Assembly: GCF_029633865.1 (NCBI RefSeq)
Contig: NC_079219.1
Span: 58,065,850-58,129,849 of the forward strand
Source of the DNA: Lampris incognitus
Lineage: Eukaryota > Chordata > Actinopteri > Lampriformes > Lampridae
Direction: 5' to 3'
Length of the DNA stretch: 64,000 nucleotides
Shown here: positions 40,131-50,783 of the stretch, piece after piece
How positions within the stretch are numbered: the first letter of the stretch is position 1
How the letters are laid out: every line of letters starts with the position of its first letter
The notes under the pieces: model-generated
Told to the model about the DNA's origin: nothing
The model's database searches: none
The model's input: the letters and a program-made list of their open reading frames with translations, nothing else
Translations under genes and position numbers: made by a program

Positions 40131-41500
40131 TACACATTTGTGTATGATAAGCGTACCTCTTCCAGTTCCAGAAGGCTGATTCTCAGGCCTTCATAGTGAC
40201 ATAGACGTTGTTGGTCTGAGAATGAACAGCACATTAACTGTAGATTAAGTTCAAGAATTTAGTTCGATGATAAAGTTATTGGGGGTCTGGGTGGACAAAG
40301 ACTACCAAAATAAACCTGTTCAAATTTAGGAGGCCCAAGACCCAAAGAAGAGCCCATAAGTAGCCTGCAATGGCTCATTCCAAATGACTATCCTTCTTGT
40401 CTATACACGTTTCTAGGTGGACAAATGTGCCGAGAGGGCCTCAGCGTGGTTGTCTGCCCAAGGTGGATGGCTATCGCATTAGCCTTACAACAGAAGCACC
40501 CCCGACAGTGTGACCGCACAAAGCGCCGGGTAATAACTGCAGTGGGAACGTTATGCTCAGGGGTAGCCTGGCCAGGTAAATGGAAACACATGGACACTCG
40601 TGTAGACTACAGAAGACCCCTGCGGTTCACAGAGAATGGACATAGCTGCAGAAAGAGCTCGCCAAGTCCCATGACATATGCTTTAGGTCTGTGCCTGTCA
40701 ACCCTGCTGGTATTCCCGATGCAGGAAAAAAAAAAGAAGGAAAAACCCTCAGCGTTCCTCCTCCTCGTCCTGCAGAACTCCAGCTCTCTCCCCCTCACCT
40801 CACGCTTCTGCATGCATGCATGCACTTTATGTGCTAACAAATAAAAACTGAAGGCAGGTTTACTTTCTTCACCTTATTTGAAACTCGTTTTATTTACGTT
40901 GATTAGTGTTGAGGCTTGCTTGAGGAGGGTCGAAGAATGAAGTGGGGGTTTATAGTTCTCCCGCGTCGACCTGCAGAAACTGAGGCTCTTCAATGTCAAA
41001 ATGAAAACACCGTTAACCATCGCTAATAGCCGACTAAGGTCTCTCTTGAGAGCACCAAGGAAAACATCATTACTCAGCAATGTAACATTAAAAAGGCCTT
41101 TTAACTTCAGTGATGAAATTAAGAACATAACTCGACGAATCGGGGCTGCCTCGGAAAATTCCTCGAGGAAAAGAGTCTTGAACACCCTGGGATTCAAATA
41201 CAGCACGTCTCTTGTCTGTTTACCTCCAAGGAAACGCACAACGCAAAGGTCGTTCTGGCTGTATTGAAGTTAATACGTCACACCGTTGTTGAATTTTTGC
41301 AACACTGAGATACTGAATACCCTTTTTGTGCAGATGAAGGCAGCCAGTGACTCCCATTACAGCTGAAAGCTAGCACCTCAAAAACCCTGATGCCGTGAAA
41401 CTACCCGAGAGCTCCGCTGCCGGTGATGTTTCATGGTGACATGGGGCAACAGATGAGAGAGAGTAAATAACATGACCAGTTGTGTTATTTTCATAGAACT
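40131..41500. other. Intergenic, no recognised gene
   Basis: ORFs at 40425-40844 (+) and 40874-41239 (-) reach 120-140 codons but show no family motif, no clear start context and no splice support. They are not called as genes. Confidence 0.4.
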
Positions 41501-41504
41501 GTGA

Positions 41505-41622
41505 CGGCCTGGCGGCCTGTCCAGGGTGTCTCCCCGCCTGCCGCCCAATGACTGCTGGGATAGGCTCCAGCATCCCCACCACCCTTGAGGGCAGGATAGG
41601 CGGCTTGGATAATGGAATGGGT
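41505..41622 (+). mobile_element. GGAT-tailed SINE, family B, copy 4 (3' part)
   Basis: GGCCTGGCGGCCTGTCCAGG, then CTGGGATAGGCTCCAGCATC, and then GGATAATGGAATGG. The head is missing. Confidence 0.7.
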
Positions 41623-41659
41623 TATTTTAGATGTTTTGGATTGTATTCAAGATGTACTT

Positions 41660-41985
41660 TTATCAATCCCCTTAGGGGAAATGTATCTTCTGCATTTAAC
41701 CCATCCTAGCCGTGTAGCTAGGAGCAGTGGGCAGCCGCCGTGCAGCACCTGGGGACCAACCCCAGTTCTTCTTTCCATTGCCTTGCTCAGGGGCACAGGC
41801 AGGAGTATTAACCTTAACATGCATGTCTTTTTGATGGTGGGAGGAAACCGGAGCACCCGGAGGAAACCCACGCAGACACGGGGAGAACATGCAAACTCCA
41901 CACAGGAAGGACCTGGGGTTTCGAACCCAGGACCTTCTCACTGTGAGGCAGCAGTGCTAACCACTGGGCCACCGTGCCACCCAAC
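41660..41985 (-). mobile_element. SINE family C (shares head with family B)
   Basis: On -, the tRNA-like head GGTGGCACGGTGGCCCAGTG is followed by GGTTCGAAACCCC, GGAGTTTGCATGTTCTCCCC and CCGGTTTCCTCCCACCATC, which resembles family B. The 3' half is different: TTAATACTCCTGCCTGTGCC and a CCCCTAAGGGGATTGATA end. Fragments of the same type are at 46497-46645 and 47572-47766. Confidence 0.65.
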
Positions 41986-42097
41986 AATTTTCATACTTGG
42001 CAAAAGGTATCTAATATAAAAAAAGTATCATATATATGTATATATATAAACAGTAATTCTACCAACAACAGCAGCTTAATAGAAGAATTGTGTTTAT

Positions 42098-42477
42098 GAC
42101 CTCGTTTACACTTGGTTTTAAAATGCGTTTTTTTGCGATCGGAGCACAAGTGGACCAGCGCTAAATACAAGTGTAAATGACCACCAAAACGTTTTGTGAG
42201 CCGGTTACTCAAACCACTTGCCAAGGTGGTCCGGGACGCGTTTGACCACATATCTGTTGTAGCGTAAACGCTAATGCGTCCTGATGTGTCCCCGACAAGG
42301 ACGTAACAGGAAATCTTCTTGTTCTTCTTCTTTGGAGTAACGAAATCTGTTCACGTGGTCAGCAGGACACGTTTTGGAGACGCATGATAGACACAGGTGT
42401 AAACGGCGCTGTGTCTCGCTGTCCCCTTGTGATCCGGTCGCCCAAAGCGCGTTTTAAACCCGAGTGTAAACGGGGTC
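42098..42477. mobile_element. MITE with GACCCCGTTTACAC ends, copy 1
   Basis: The left end GACCTCGTTTACACTTGG and the right end AGTGTAAACGGGGTC are inverted repeats of about 30 bp, with TTTTAAAATGCG inside. A second copy lies at 48302-48687. Non-coding, superfamily unknown. Confidence 0.7.
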
Positions 42478-43765
42478 AGTTTTCCATCTGCGAAAAACCG
42501 ATTTGCATAAGAGCTCTGTATTTCCTTGGCTGTCCGTCAGCAGGTTGTTTTTTTCACCTTAAACGATGCTTTACAGACCCCACCGCCTTCCTCTGTATGC
42601 ACCCCCACCGTTCGTCTCAGCAAAACTCCACACTCGTGCAATGTGCCCCTCACTCTCACCCCCCCTCTCACCCCTCTCTCAAACAACAATATTTACTCAT
42701 CTGCGTCAAAGAGCAGCGGGGTTTGCGTGACAGTACAGAACGGCCTTTGAGCCAGACAGACAGCCAGGCCCCGTCCTGCACGGAGACACACAAGACACCG
42801 GCCGGCAGATGTGCACGGGGACGGACGGGGAAGACCTCGTGGGGTCACAGACACGCTTGACACAGACGCACAAATAAAAGTCGTGTGTGCCGTCGACCCC
42901 GGGGGACATTTTTTTTTTTCCACTCAGCACTTTCGGGGCGTCTTCTCCGCCCCGTGCCGCGGCCTCATCCGTGCTCCTGCGACTTGCTTCAGCTTTCCAC
43001 CTCCGGGCCGTACCTCTCGCCATCTGCTTTTCAGACTTCCGCCGTCTCTCTGTTCCTCTGCACATCATAATGCCTGACATAGCCAGGCTCATTCCCCAGC
43101 TGGCTGAATCTCGCCGTATTCTCCGGCCTCCGTCAGTCTCCCCTTCCCCTTCGGCCGTCTGTTACAGTCATGAAAAGTTAGCCTTTGCTTGTGGTTGTGG
43201 TGGTGGTGGTGGGGGTGGGGGGGTGGTGTCAAGGAAAAAAAACTCATCCTCGCCTTGAGAAAGGGAAAACAGTCAACAACATTCACAGGGAGCATACTCT
43301 TTATTTAAGGCTATATATTACGCAATGTCATAGTCATCAGTCAAAATGAACACAACTCTTCAAGGCCATGCGAAGCACTGCATGAGTTACACGACAAAAC
43401 AACACATTTTAAACCCAGCGTGCAGGTGTAGTGATAACAAAAAGATCAAAACGCGTCAGGGTGCAAGGTACACAACGCACGGCCCTCTCGGACACAGTTC
43501 ACCGTGTCGACAAAATCGCTCCGACGAATGTCTCGACCATGTCCTTGACCCGTCACAGCCACGCGTGTCCTCTGGTAGCGCTCCGAAGTCGGCCCTGGAA
43601 ATGCTCAACGCGCCCCGTAAACTCCGCTCCTCCGCTCCTCCGCAGCGTTTCTCCTCACAGCAGGTCAACTCGGACTACAGCGGTATCGAGTCCTGTCCGT
43701 CCTTGTAGCAGTTCATTACCGGTCATTACCGTAGTGACAAATCACTTTAAAATGACCCATTATTA
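42478..43765. other. Intergenic between the MITE and the telomere-bearing SINE
   Basis: ORFs near 42384-43258 and 43346-43708 show no recognisable domain. A GGTGGT run lies at 43197-43226. No gene is called. Confidence 0.4.
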
Positions 43766-44293
43766 TTATTACCACCAACAAGGTCTTGGGTTCGAGCCCC
43801 GGGGTAGCCCAACCTTGGGGGTCGTCCCGGGTCGTCCTCCGTGTGGAGTTTGCATGTTCTCCCCGTGTCTGCATGGGTTTCCTCCGGGGGCTCCGGTTTC
43901 CTCCCACAGGCCAGAGACATGTAGGTCAGGTGACTAACCCTAACCCTAACCCTAACCCCAAACCCCAACCCTAACCCAACCCTAACCCTAACCCTAACCC
44001 TAACCCTAACCCTAACCCTAACCCTAACCCTAACCCTAACCCTAACCCTTACCCTAACCCTAACCCATACTAAACTGCTGCTAGGTATGTCTGTGTGTGT
44101 GTGGGGGGGGGGGGGGGCCCTGTGTGATGGTCTGGTGGCCTGTCCAGGGTGTCTCCCTGCCTGCCGCCCAGTGACTGCTGGGATAGGCTCCAGCATCCCC
44201 GCCACCCTGAGAGCAGGATAAGCGGTTTGGATGATGGATGGATGGATGGATGGATGGATGGATGGATGGATGGATGGATGGATGGATGGATGG
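43766..44293 (+). mobile_element. GGAT-tailed SINE, family B, copy 5, interrupted by a telomere repeat
   Basis: A perfect 14-bp duplication, ATGACCCATTATTA, flanks the unit (43752-43765 and 44294-44307). The left part holds GGTTCGAGCCCCGG to CATGTAGGTCAGGTGAC. The right part resumes with TACTAAACTGCTGCTAGG, runs to GATAAGCGGTTTGGATGATG, and has a (GGAT)n tail. Between them lies the telomere tract 43935-44066. Confidence 0.88.
43935..44066 (+). repeat. Interstitial telomeric repeat (TAACCC)n
   Basis: About 22 units of TAACCC, the C-rich vertebrate telomere repeat, with only a few variant units, inside the body of a SINE. Confidence 0.97.
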
Positions 44294-44737
44294 ATGACCC
44301 ATTATTACAGTACAAGAGTCATGGATTTGTAAGTGATCGCCGTGTTACAGATCCAAGCAGTGATCAGTGTTTGTTACCACAGTGATACATACATTGTTTG
44401 AAAAAGCAAATTTATCCCATGATGCATTGCTTTGGTGATGGCTTTTCCAAAGGCTGACATTTTACACTGTCAGAAGACCCACCGTGCATCCCCCTTTAAC
44501 CTCCGAACAGGAAACCCAGTCCAGTCACAGAGCGTTGGTGCTGAAAGTGCTGTGATCGTTTGCGGCTCGGCAACCACCCGACTCCTCCTAGCCTGCAGGC
44601 GGAGGGCTACTTCCTGCTCCTTTGGCGCCTGCGAAACACATAAAGCATTAACACGGAGGACCGTTCGACACGTAAATACGTGTGCGCGCACACAAACACG
44701 CACAGCAGCAGTGAACGCCAGGGTCTGAGCGTGGCCA

Positions 44738-45907
44738 CTACTGCAGCGGGCTGCTCTTCCGGCAGAGCTGGTTTGCGGATATGAGCGCCTGGCGGTTGCG
44801 CCCCCGTCGTCCCGTCAGCAGCGTGTAGAAGAACGGGTTCACGCAGGAGTTGCCGTACGTCAGGCCCGTGAGGATTCGGTTCACAGTCACCTGCGTCCCC
44901 ACCGGTACCGTCCTCAGCATGTCGGGCTGGTACAGAGGCAGCAGCTGCCAGACCCAAAAAGGGAGGAAGCAGGCCCAAAACGCCAGGACAATGCCCAGGA
45001 TGAGGAGCAGGACTTTGGGCTTGGGCGCCCGGGGAGGATACGCGGTGCTTCCCCCGCTGGCCCAGGCCGGCCGTGTCTGGGACACCCAGTAGAGCCGGCC
45101 TAGCGTAGCGTACAACGCCCCGATGGCCAGCCCCGGGCCGAGGATGCTGGTGCAGAACAGCACGCTCAGGTAGGCCTTTGAACTCTGCTCGTCCCACGCC
45201 GGGACACACAGCTGGCCCTCCTGGTTCTCCCCGTCCTCCAGGTGCAGGGTGATCATCATGGGCAGGCTGAGGGCCACCGCCAGCCCCCAGGCCAGGCCCA
45301 CGCGCAGCAGGCCGGAGGAGTTGGAGGAGGAGGTGTGGAGCGGACGGGCCACCGCCCTGTATCGGTCCAGACTCATGGCGGTGAGTGTGAAGATGGAGGC
45401 GTGCATGGTGAGGAGGTCCAAGCTCAGCAGGAGGCGGCAGCCGAGTTCCCCGAAGGCCCAGCCCGACGCCAGGCTGTCGTAGACGATGAAAGGAGCCGTG
45501 AAAAGGTAGAGGAGGTCGGCCAGGGCGAGGCTCAGCACCTGGAGGCGAAGGGAGGTGGAGGAGGAGACAGGGGAGGTGGAGGAGGAGGGAGAGAAGGAGG
45601 GGGAGGAGGAGGAGGCGGCAAGGCAAGACGGTATGGGCAGTCTCACTGAGCAACAGGTCGCCCCTGCCCGGCACCTCCTCCTGCCTCTCCTGCGCCTGAG
45701 CAGGAGGCCCAGGGTGTACAGGTTCCCCGTGATGCCCAGCAGGGAGAGGAGGGACAGGAAGGAGCAGAAGAGGACAGTGGACGCCAGGCTTGGGGACGGA
45801 GAGGCGGAGAGGGAGGGGGAGGTGGAGGGCACAGAGAAGTTGGGGGTTAAAGTGAGGGCGTATGGAGACGGGGAGGGGGAGGGGGGCAGAGAGACTGAGA
45901 GCTCCAT
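44738..45907 (-). CDS. Urotensin-II-receptor-like class A GPCR
   Basis: The frame from ATG at 45907 to TAG at 44738 gives 389 residues if unspliced. Features: an N-terminus with an NFS glycosylation site; TM1 with LLGITGNLYTLGLLL; TM2 with LALADLLYLFTAPF; TM3 with TMHASIFTLTAMSLDRYRAV (DRY present); ECL2 with the conserved Cys in QLCVPAWDE; TM5 with SILGPGLAIGALYATL; TM6 with LGIVLAFWACFLPFW; and TM7 with LTYGNSCVNPFFYTLL (NPxxY). LALADLLYL, TMHASIFTLT and FWACFLPFW are close to human UTS2R, so this is a UTS2R paralogue of the type multiplied in fish; which paralogue is not decided. It should signal from the plasma membrane through Gq. The frame is open farther upstream (to 46090), but MELSV fits a receptor start. 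A Ser/Pro-rich insert in loop 1 is probably a 108-bp intron (45646-45539), leaving 353 residues. Confidence 0.88.
   Translation of the reverse strand: MELSVSLPPSPSPSPYALTLTPNFSVPSTSPSLSASPSPSLASTVLFCSFLSLLSLLGITGNLYTLGLLLRRRRGRRRCRAGATCCSVRLPIPSCLAASSSSPSFSPSSSTSPVSSSTSLRLQVLSLALADLLYLFTAPFIVYDSLASGWAFGELGCRLLLSLDLLTMHASIFTLTAMSLDRYRAVARPLHTSSSNSSGLLRVGLAWGLAVALSLPMMITLHLEDGENQEGQLCVPAWDEQSSKAYLSVLFCTSILGPGLAIGALYATLGRLYWVSQTRPAWASGGSTAYPPRAPKPKVLLLILGIVLAFWACFLPFWVWQLLPLYQPDMLRTVPVGTQVTVNRILTGLTYGNSCVNPFFYTLLTGRRGRNRQALISANQLCRKSSPLQ
45539..45646 (-). other. Probable in-frame 108-bp intron in the GPCR loop 1
   Basis: On -, the donor TCA/GTGAGA and the acceptor TTCGCCTCCAG/GTG enclose a long C/T tract. 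Both borders are phase 0 and the length is a multiple of three without stops, so the unspliced frame reads through as a Ser/Pro-rich insert. Removing it leaves loop 1 and TM2 with 24 residues between TL and LALAD, against 21 in human UTS2R; unspliced there are 60. Confidence 0.6.
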
Positions 45908-46362
45908 TATTTGGAATGAAAAAGGAGGTCGAAAGTTACAAGGAGTAAAAACTGTGAGTGTTAAGAGGAGAAAAGCTATACGGGGGAAAGGAGTTAAATA
46001 TGAAAGAACAGAAAGGGGGTTTGGGTGAAAAGGGGGAAGAAGAGGTACGATTATTAAAGGTAGTAATGTAACACAACCTAATGACAACATCTACACAAAA
46101 CTCACCTTGGATCCACTCATGAAAGTGGTTCATGTGAGATTTTAAACCATTTACACCAGTTAACATTGTCTTTCCATATACACGCCTGTGTTTTTTATCG
46201 TTTTTCCGGAGATGGCGGGTGATTGGAGGGCTCTCGTTAAGGTGGCACGGCTGGTTTAACCAGTACCATAACCAGTTATATATTCTCAACCCGGCACCTC
46301 CTGGTTTTACACTTTCCTCACGTTTCATCCACAAGCGGGTCCCATATCACCATGTCTCCATA

Positions 46363-46408
46363 CCAGTTCTAGAGGAGGTTCTAGAGGAGGTTCTAGAGGA
46401 GGTTCCGG
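46363..46408 (+). repeat. 15-bp repeat, about 3 units (GAGGTTCTAGAG)
   Basis: A short tandem repeat, AGTTCTAGAGGAGGTT-like, 450 bp upstream of the GPCR start codon. Confidence 0.85.
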
Positions 46409-46496
46409 AGAAGGCCGGATTAAGACATCACTGAGTGACGACTCACAGCAACACTTCCTCTCCAGTCGTGAGGCGTGCTTCACTCGTTCTGCGAGA

Positions 46497-46645
46497 TACT
46501 TTTATTAATCCCAGAGGGGAAATTCACCCTCTGGGATTAACCCGGCCCAGCCTTGCAGCGCCCGGGGGCCAGCTCCGGCTCCTCTCGCCATGCCTTGCTC
46601 GGGGGCACGGGCAGGAGTATTAAACCCGAGCGTGCGTGTCTCTTT
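46497..46645 (-). mobile_element. SINE family C fragment (3' half)
   Basis: TTTATTAATCCCAGAGGGGA at the left, then GCTCGGGGGCACGGGCAGGA and GTATTAAACCCGAGCGTG, matching 41660-41985. Confidence 0.6.
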
Positions 46646-46726
46646 GATACCCCGTGTAATCAGAACATGAATAGAAAATATTATCATCCATTTGGCAACG
46701 TGTTGTTTTATATCCAACGTGTTAAA

Positions 46727-47510
46727 AGAGCACAAACGGTTCTTTTAACGGCACAAACCGAGCGCCAGCAAACGAGGCCGGTTTTGAACGATTTGGACGA
46801 TAACGGGGTGCAGGGTGACGTCATAGCCTGTAAAATATATAATGCTTAATATCTCGAAAAACATTAAAGCACAAACAACACTTTTGAACGATTTGGACGA
46901 TAATAGGGTGCAGGGTGACGTCATAGCCTATAAAATATATAATGCTTAATATCTCGATAAACATTAAAGAGCAAACAAACGAGACCAGTTTTGAACGATT
47001 TGGACGACGATGAGGCGCAGGATGACGTCACTACTTTGGCAAATTTTTTTTTATCTAAAACTCTAAAAGAGCACAAACGGTTCTTTTAATGGCACAAACA
47101 GGCACAAACAAACGAGGCCGGTTTTGACCGATTTGGACGATAATGAGGTGCAGGGTGACGTCATAGCCTATCGAATATAATGCTTAGTAGCTCAAAAACA
47201 AAGCAAAAACAACACTTTTGAACGATTTGGACGATCATGGGGTGCAGGGTGACGTCACCGCCTATAAGATACAATGTTTAATATTTCGATAAACATTAAA
47301 GCACAAACAAACGAGACCAGTTTTTAACGATTTGGACGATCATGGGGTGCAGGGTGACGTCACAGTCTATCGAATATAATGCTTAGTAGCGCAAAAACAA
47401 AGCACAAACAACACTTTTGAACGATTTGGACGATCATGGGGTGCAGGGTGACGTCAAAGCCTATAAGATATATAATGCTTAATATCTCGATAAACATAAA
47501 AAACCCATCT
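46727..47510 (+). repeat. Minisatellite with seven CRE palindromes (TGACGTCA)
   Basis: Irregular tandem units of about 94-133 bp contain GAACGATTTGGACGATAATG, GGTGCAGGGTGACGTCA, TATAAAATATATAATGCTTA and GAGCACAAAC. Perfect TGACGTCA occurs at 46816, 46916, 47023, 47156, 47250, 47355 and 47449 (start positions). This 8-mer is the full CREB/ATF site. The array lies 0.8-1.6 kb upstream of the GPCR start codon. Confidence 0.9.
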
Positions 47511-47571
47511 TGATAAACATGAAAGCACAAACTGTAGTTTTTGCGGCAGTAATGGGTGATCATATTCTCAT

Positions 47572-47766
47572 TCCCGCCCTGGTTGCATGGGGCGCCAGCT
47601 TTGATGGTGGGGGGGACACCGGAGCACCCAGGAGGAAACCCACGCAGACACGGGGGAGAACTGCACACAGAAAGGACCTGGGGGCGGCCCGGGGTTCGAA
47701 CCCACGACCTTCCTTGCTGGGGGGGGGGGGGGCTACAGCGCTGACCGTCGCACCGCCGTGCCGCAA
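47572..47766 (-). mobile_element. SINE family C fragment (head half)
   Basis: On -, GGTTCGAACCCCGGGC and CGTGTCTGCGTGGGTTTCC are recognisable. A G run of 13 interrupts the head. Confidence 0.6.
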
Positions 47767-48301
47767 CAACATGGCCGACATGACGTCAAGGCAGACACGC
47801 AGGCATTTTAATGGGGACTCTGACACGCGGCGGCCCTCCTCCCTCGCGGGTCAAGGGCCACTGTTGAGCGGCGGACCCACGGTGACGCGTAATGGCGGCG
47901 GCCCTTAAAATAACCTCGCGCCCCCCCTGCAGTCCCTCGGAATAGCAGCACGTGTATGTTCCCTCACCACGTGTTCGTTGGGAAAGGCCGCCATTTATTT
48001 TTTTTTGGCTGACCCTCTTTTCCCCCTTTCCCCCCCAAAATCCACCGCGGCACGCGCCCCTCCTGCTCTCGCGATAAGGACGTGTCTTTATTCTAAACGT
48101 CACAACAGGTCCACCTTGTTCGAGCTTTATAAACCTGCGTGTTTTTTCTTTCTTTTAACAAATAAACCGAAACGTTTGTCAGTTGGAGCTTAACGAGGAT
48201 GATGTTTTAGATGCAAGTCCTGCGCGATGAAAGATTGTGTAACATTGTCTCCCGCCACCGGGTCATACGGGAGACAATAACGCACACGAAACGGGAACGC
48301 G
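47767..48301. other. Intergenic, no recognised gene
   Basis: CpG-rich to about 48080. No coding motif was seen. Confidence 0.4.
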
Positions 48302-48687
48302 GACCCCGTTTACACCTGGGTTTAAAATGTGGTTTGTGTTTCGTTTCTGTGATCGGGTCACAAGTGGACCAGCGCTAAACACATGCGTGTAGACCACCAC
48401 CGGAACGTTCCGTGAGCCGGTTCCTCAAACCACCTGCCGAGGCGGTCTGGGACGCGTTTGACTACATATCTGTTGTAGTGTCAACGCTGATGCGTCCTGA
48501 TGCGTCCCCGACAAGGACGTAACAGGTAATCACCTTCTTCTTCTTCTTCTGCGGAATAACGGAATCCGATCACAAGTGGTCAATTGGAGACGCATGACAG
48601 ACACAGGTGTAAACGGCGCTGTGTCTCGCGGCCCGCATGTGATCCGATCGCCCAAAACGCCTTTTAAAACCACGTGTAAACGGGGTC
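48302..48687. mobile_element. MITE with GACCCCGTTTACAC ends, copy 2
   Basis: GACCCCGTTTACACCTGGG at the left and CACGTGTAAACGGGGTC at the right. Internally it is about 85% like copy 1 by eye (CACAAGTGGACCAGCGCTAA, GTCCCCGACAAGGACGTAAC). Confidence 0.72.
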
Positions 48688-49176
48688 GTTGTGTACTTGG
48701 GATCATTACATTATATTTTATCCGGTTAATTAAAAAAAAGTGTCGGCGCACCTCGTAAACAACGTTGGATGCAATTCCCTGCTTTCTAATAATTGAGCTG
48801 GCCCGCATGCGCAGTGAACTAATCAGCAGCTTTTCTTAAATTAACCGTCTTATTTCCGCCGTCTCGTGCCTACCTCAGACGATGACTCCGCGCGCTGGAA
48901 ACGACAATATTGTCCCTGGATTTCTTGAGGGGGGGAGGGAGGGGGGGAAGACAAAACCGTTCAACTTCCATGTCGAAACCTCCGTTTCCTGTCGATGCGG
49001 GGGCGTCCTGATTGATTCTGCGCCACCGCGGCTGTCCGCGGCTGTAGGTTGTGCGCAAAGGCAGGAGGCGAGAAGGACGCTGATGTTCCCCTTCTCCTCC
49101 TCCTCCTCCTCCTCCTCCCAACTTATTGCCTGTCAGCTCTCCTCCCGTCTCCTCGGCTCCTTCTCCGATGTGGGTC

Positions 49177-49202
49177 GACGCGCGCGCGCGCGCGCGCGCG
49201 TG
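49177..49202. repeat. (CG)n microsatellite
   Basis: About 12 CG dinucleotides in a row, followed by GTGTGT. Confidence 0.9.
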
Positions 49203-49567
49203 TGTTACGGGGGGTGGGTGGGTGGGGGTGGAGATGGGATGGTCGCGTGAGGTGGGCAGATTTATCTCGCACGTATGGGCCACTATTTGGGCAATAATCT
49301 GACCCATATATTCTGAAATACTGCTGAAAGTTGTTCCCTAAACCTCTAAGCCAGTGCCGTTCCTGCCCTTACTGGTGGGGGGGGCTCTTTAGGTGGAGAT
49401 TGTTAATGACGACCCCCCCCGCTCCACATTCCCACCTCGCCACTACCTACAACAGTAATCCAATATCCACCCTTCTAACATGAATTTACTGATCTTATAT
49501 CACGCTGGATTAGTACTGTATATATGCATGTCTACATGCCTGACGCGAACAACAGCAAGAGTGGAAG

Positions 49568-49840
49568 CCAGTGGCGGATCTAGAGATTTTTTTCCTGGGG
49601 TGGCAAGACTGTGTCCCAGAGGTGGCAGCTGCCACCCCCTTTGCCACCCTGTAGATCCGCGCCTGTGAGGGGGAGGGGGGGATTCTAAATCGGCGACTTC
49701 TGTTTGAGATGAGTTTGGTGCGGGTCTCGTTGACCTTCACCGTGCATGTACATAAAATATACTTTAAAAACATGTTATCTGATTTATAAATGGGGCGGCA
49801 ACAGGGGTGGCAAGACTGTGTCCCTGTAGATCCGCCCCTG
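49568..49840 (+). mobile_element. hAT-type MITE, copy 1, 8-bp TSD
   Basis: Starts CCAGTGGCGGATCTAGAG and ends TAGATCCGCCCCTG. The 8-bp duplication AGTGGAAG lies at 49560-49567 and 49841-49848. The interior contains repeats of GGTGGCAAGACTGTGTCCC. Eight-base duplications and CAG...CTG-like ends fit hAT. Confidence 0.85.
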
Positions 49841-50783
49841 AGTGGAAGTAACGGCAGGTTGTGGAAAATATGTGAAGGAGGCAAGAGGGCCGTTTACACA
49901 ACATAAGATAATCCATAGATATTACCACACTCCAACAAGACTCTAGAGAATGAAAGTGGTGAAGGACAATTAAAGGTTCTGGGTTCAAGTAGTGGAGGTC
50001 CTGAGGAGCTGGTCTGGCTCTGTAATCCCCTGCCCTGACCCCTGCTTTGTGTCTATCAGGGGACAGATCTCAAACACCAAATATATCCAAAGGTGTTTCT
50101 TCTGTATTATGGGGGGGGGGGTTTGGTCCCAGCTTCCAGGATCATCTGGAGACGTTGGAAAATGGTCAAATCTGCAGGAGTGACAGGTTGGGTAAATGCA
50201 GTGATTGAGACTTCATCCCACGAGTCAACCTACGCTCAACAGGTTATAAGGCAACATGGAAGGTGGGACTACCTCTTGGGATCCTTTTTGGACTCATATA
50301 AAGCCTGATGGAGGTCTTGCTTAGATCTGGAGAATAACCAAGAACCCTCGGTGACTGTGGCACGCTCCCTTTGCTCCTCACCGTGTTTCTCACTTCAGTA
50401 TGCGTACTTGTGTTTACTTATTTTTATATTTTATTCCTTTGTTTTCGTGCCATGTCTAATGGGGTCAGGACCCTGAAGGGGTGAAGTCGGTTGAAGCAGT
50501 GTACCACTAGCCCTCCTGTTACTGCTCTTCATAAACATTTAAATGACAAAAAAAGAAGTAAATGGTTACATTTATTCGAGCCACTCTATTGGGTAGCTTT
50601 TGAAACTTTATTTGATATAGAAAAATATATACAAATAAAAAAATGGCAATCTTTTTTTTTGTGCCCAGATGGTCCCATCAAGAAAGGTGGGACCCTAAAT
50701 ACAGCAGCTCTGAAACGGTCGACGCCGCAGACCTGCAGGATGACTGTGCCCAGCTCCTCAGTAACTTTGACTAACCCTCCTAA
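49841..50783. other. Intergenic, no recognised gene
   Basis: Nothing with a family signature was seen on either strand. Confidence 0.4.

Noticed and set aside
40425-41239. 120-140 codon ORFs on both strands
   Set aside because: No family motif, splice context or start support.
44607-45674. 355-codon minus-strand ORF overlapping the GPCR
   Set aside because: A shadow frame of the receptor; Pro/Gly/Arg-rich with no domain, while the receptor frame holds all TM motifs.
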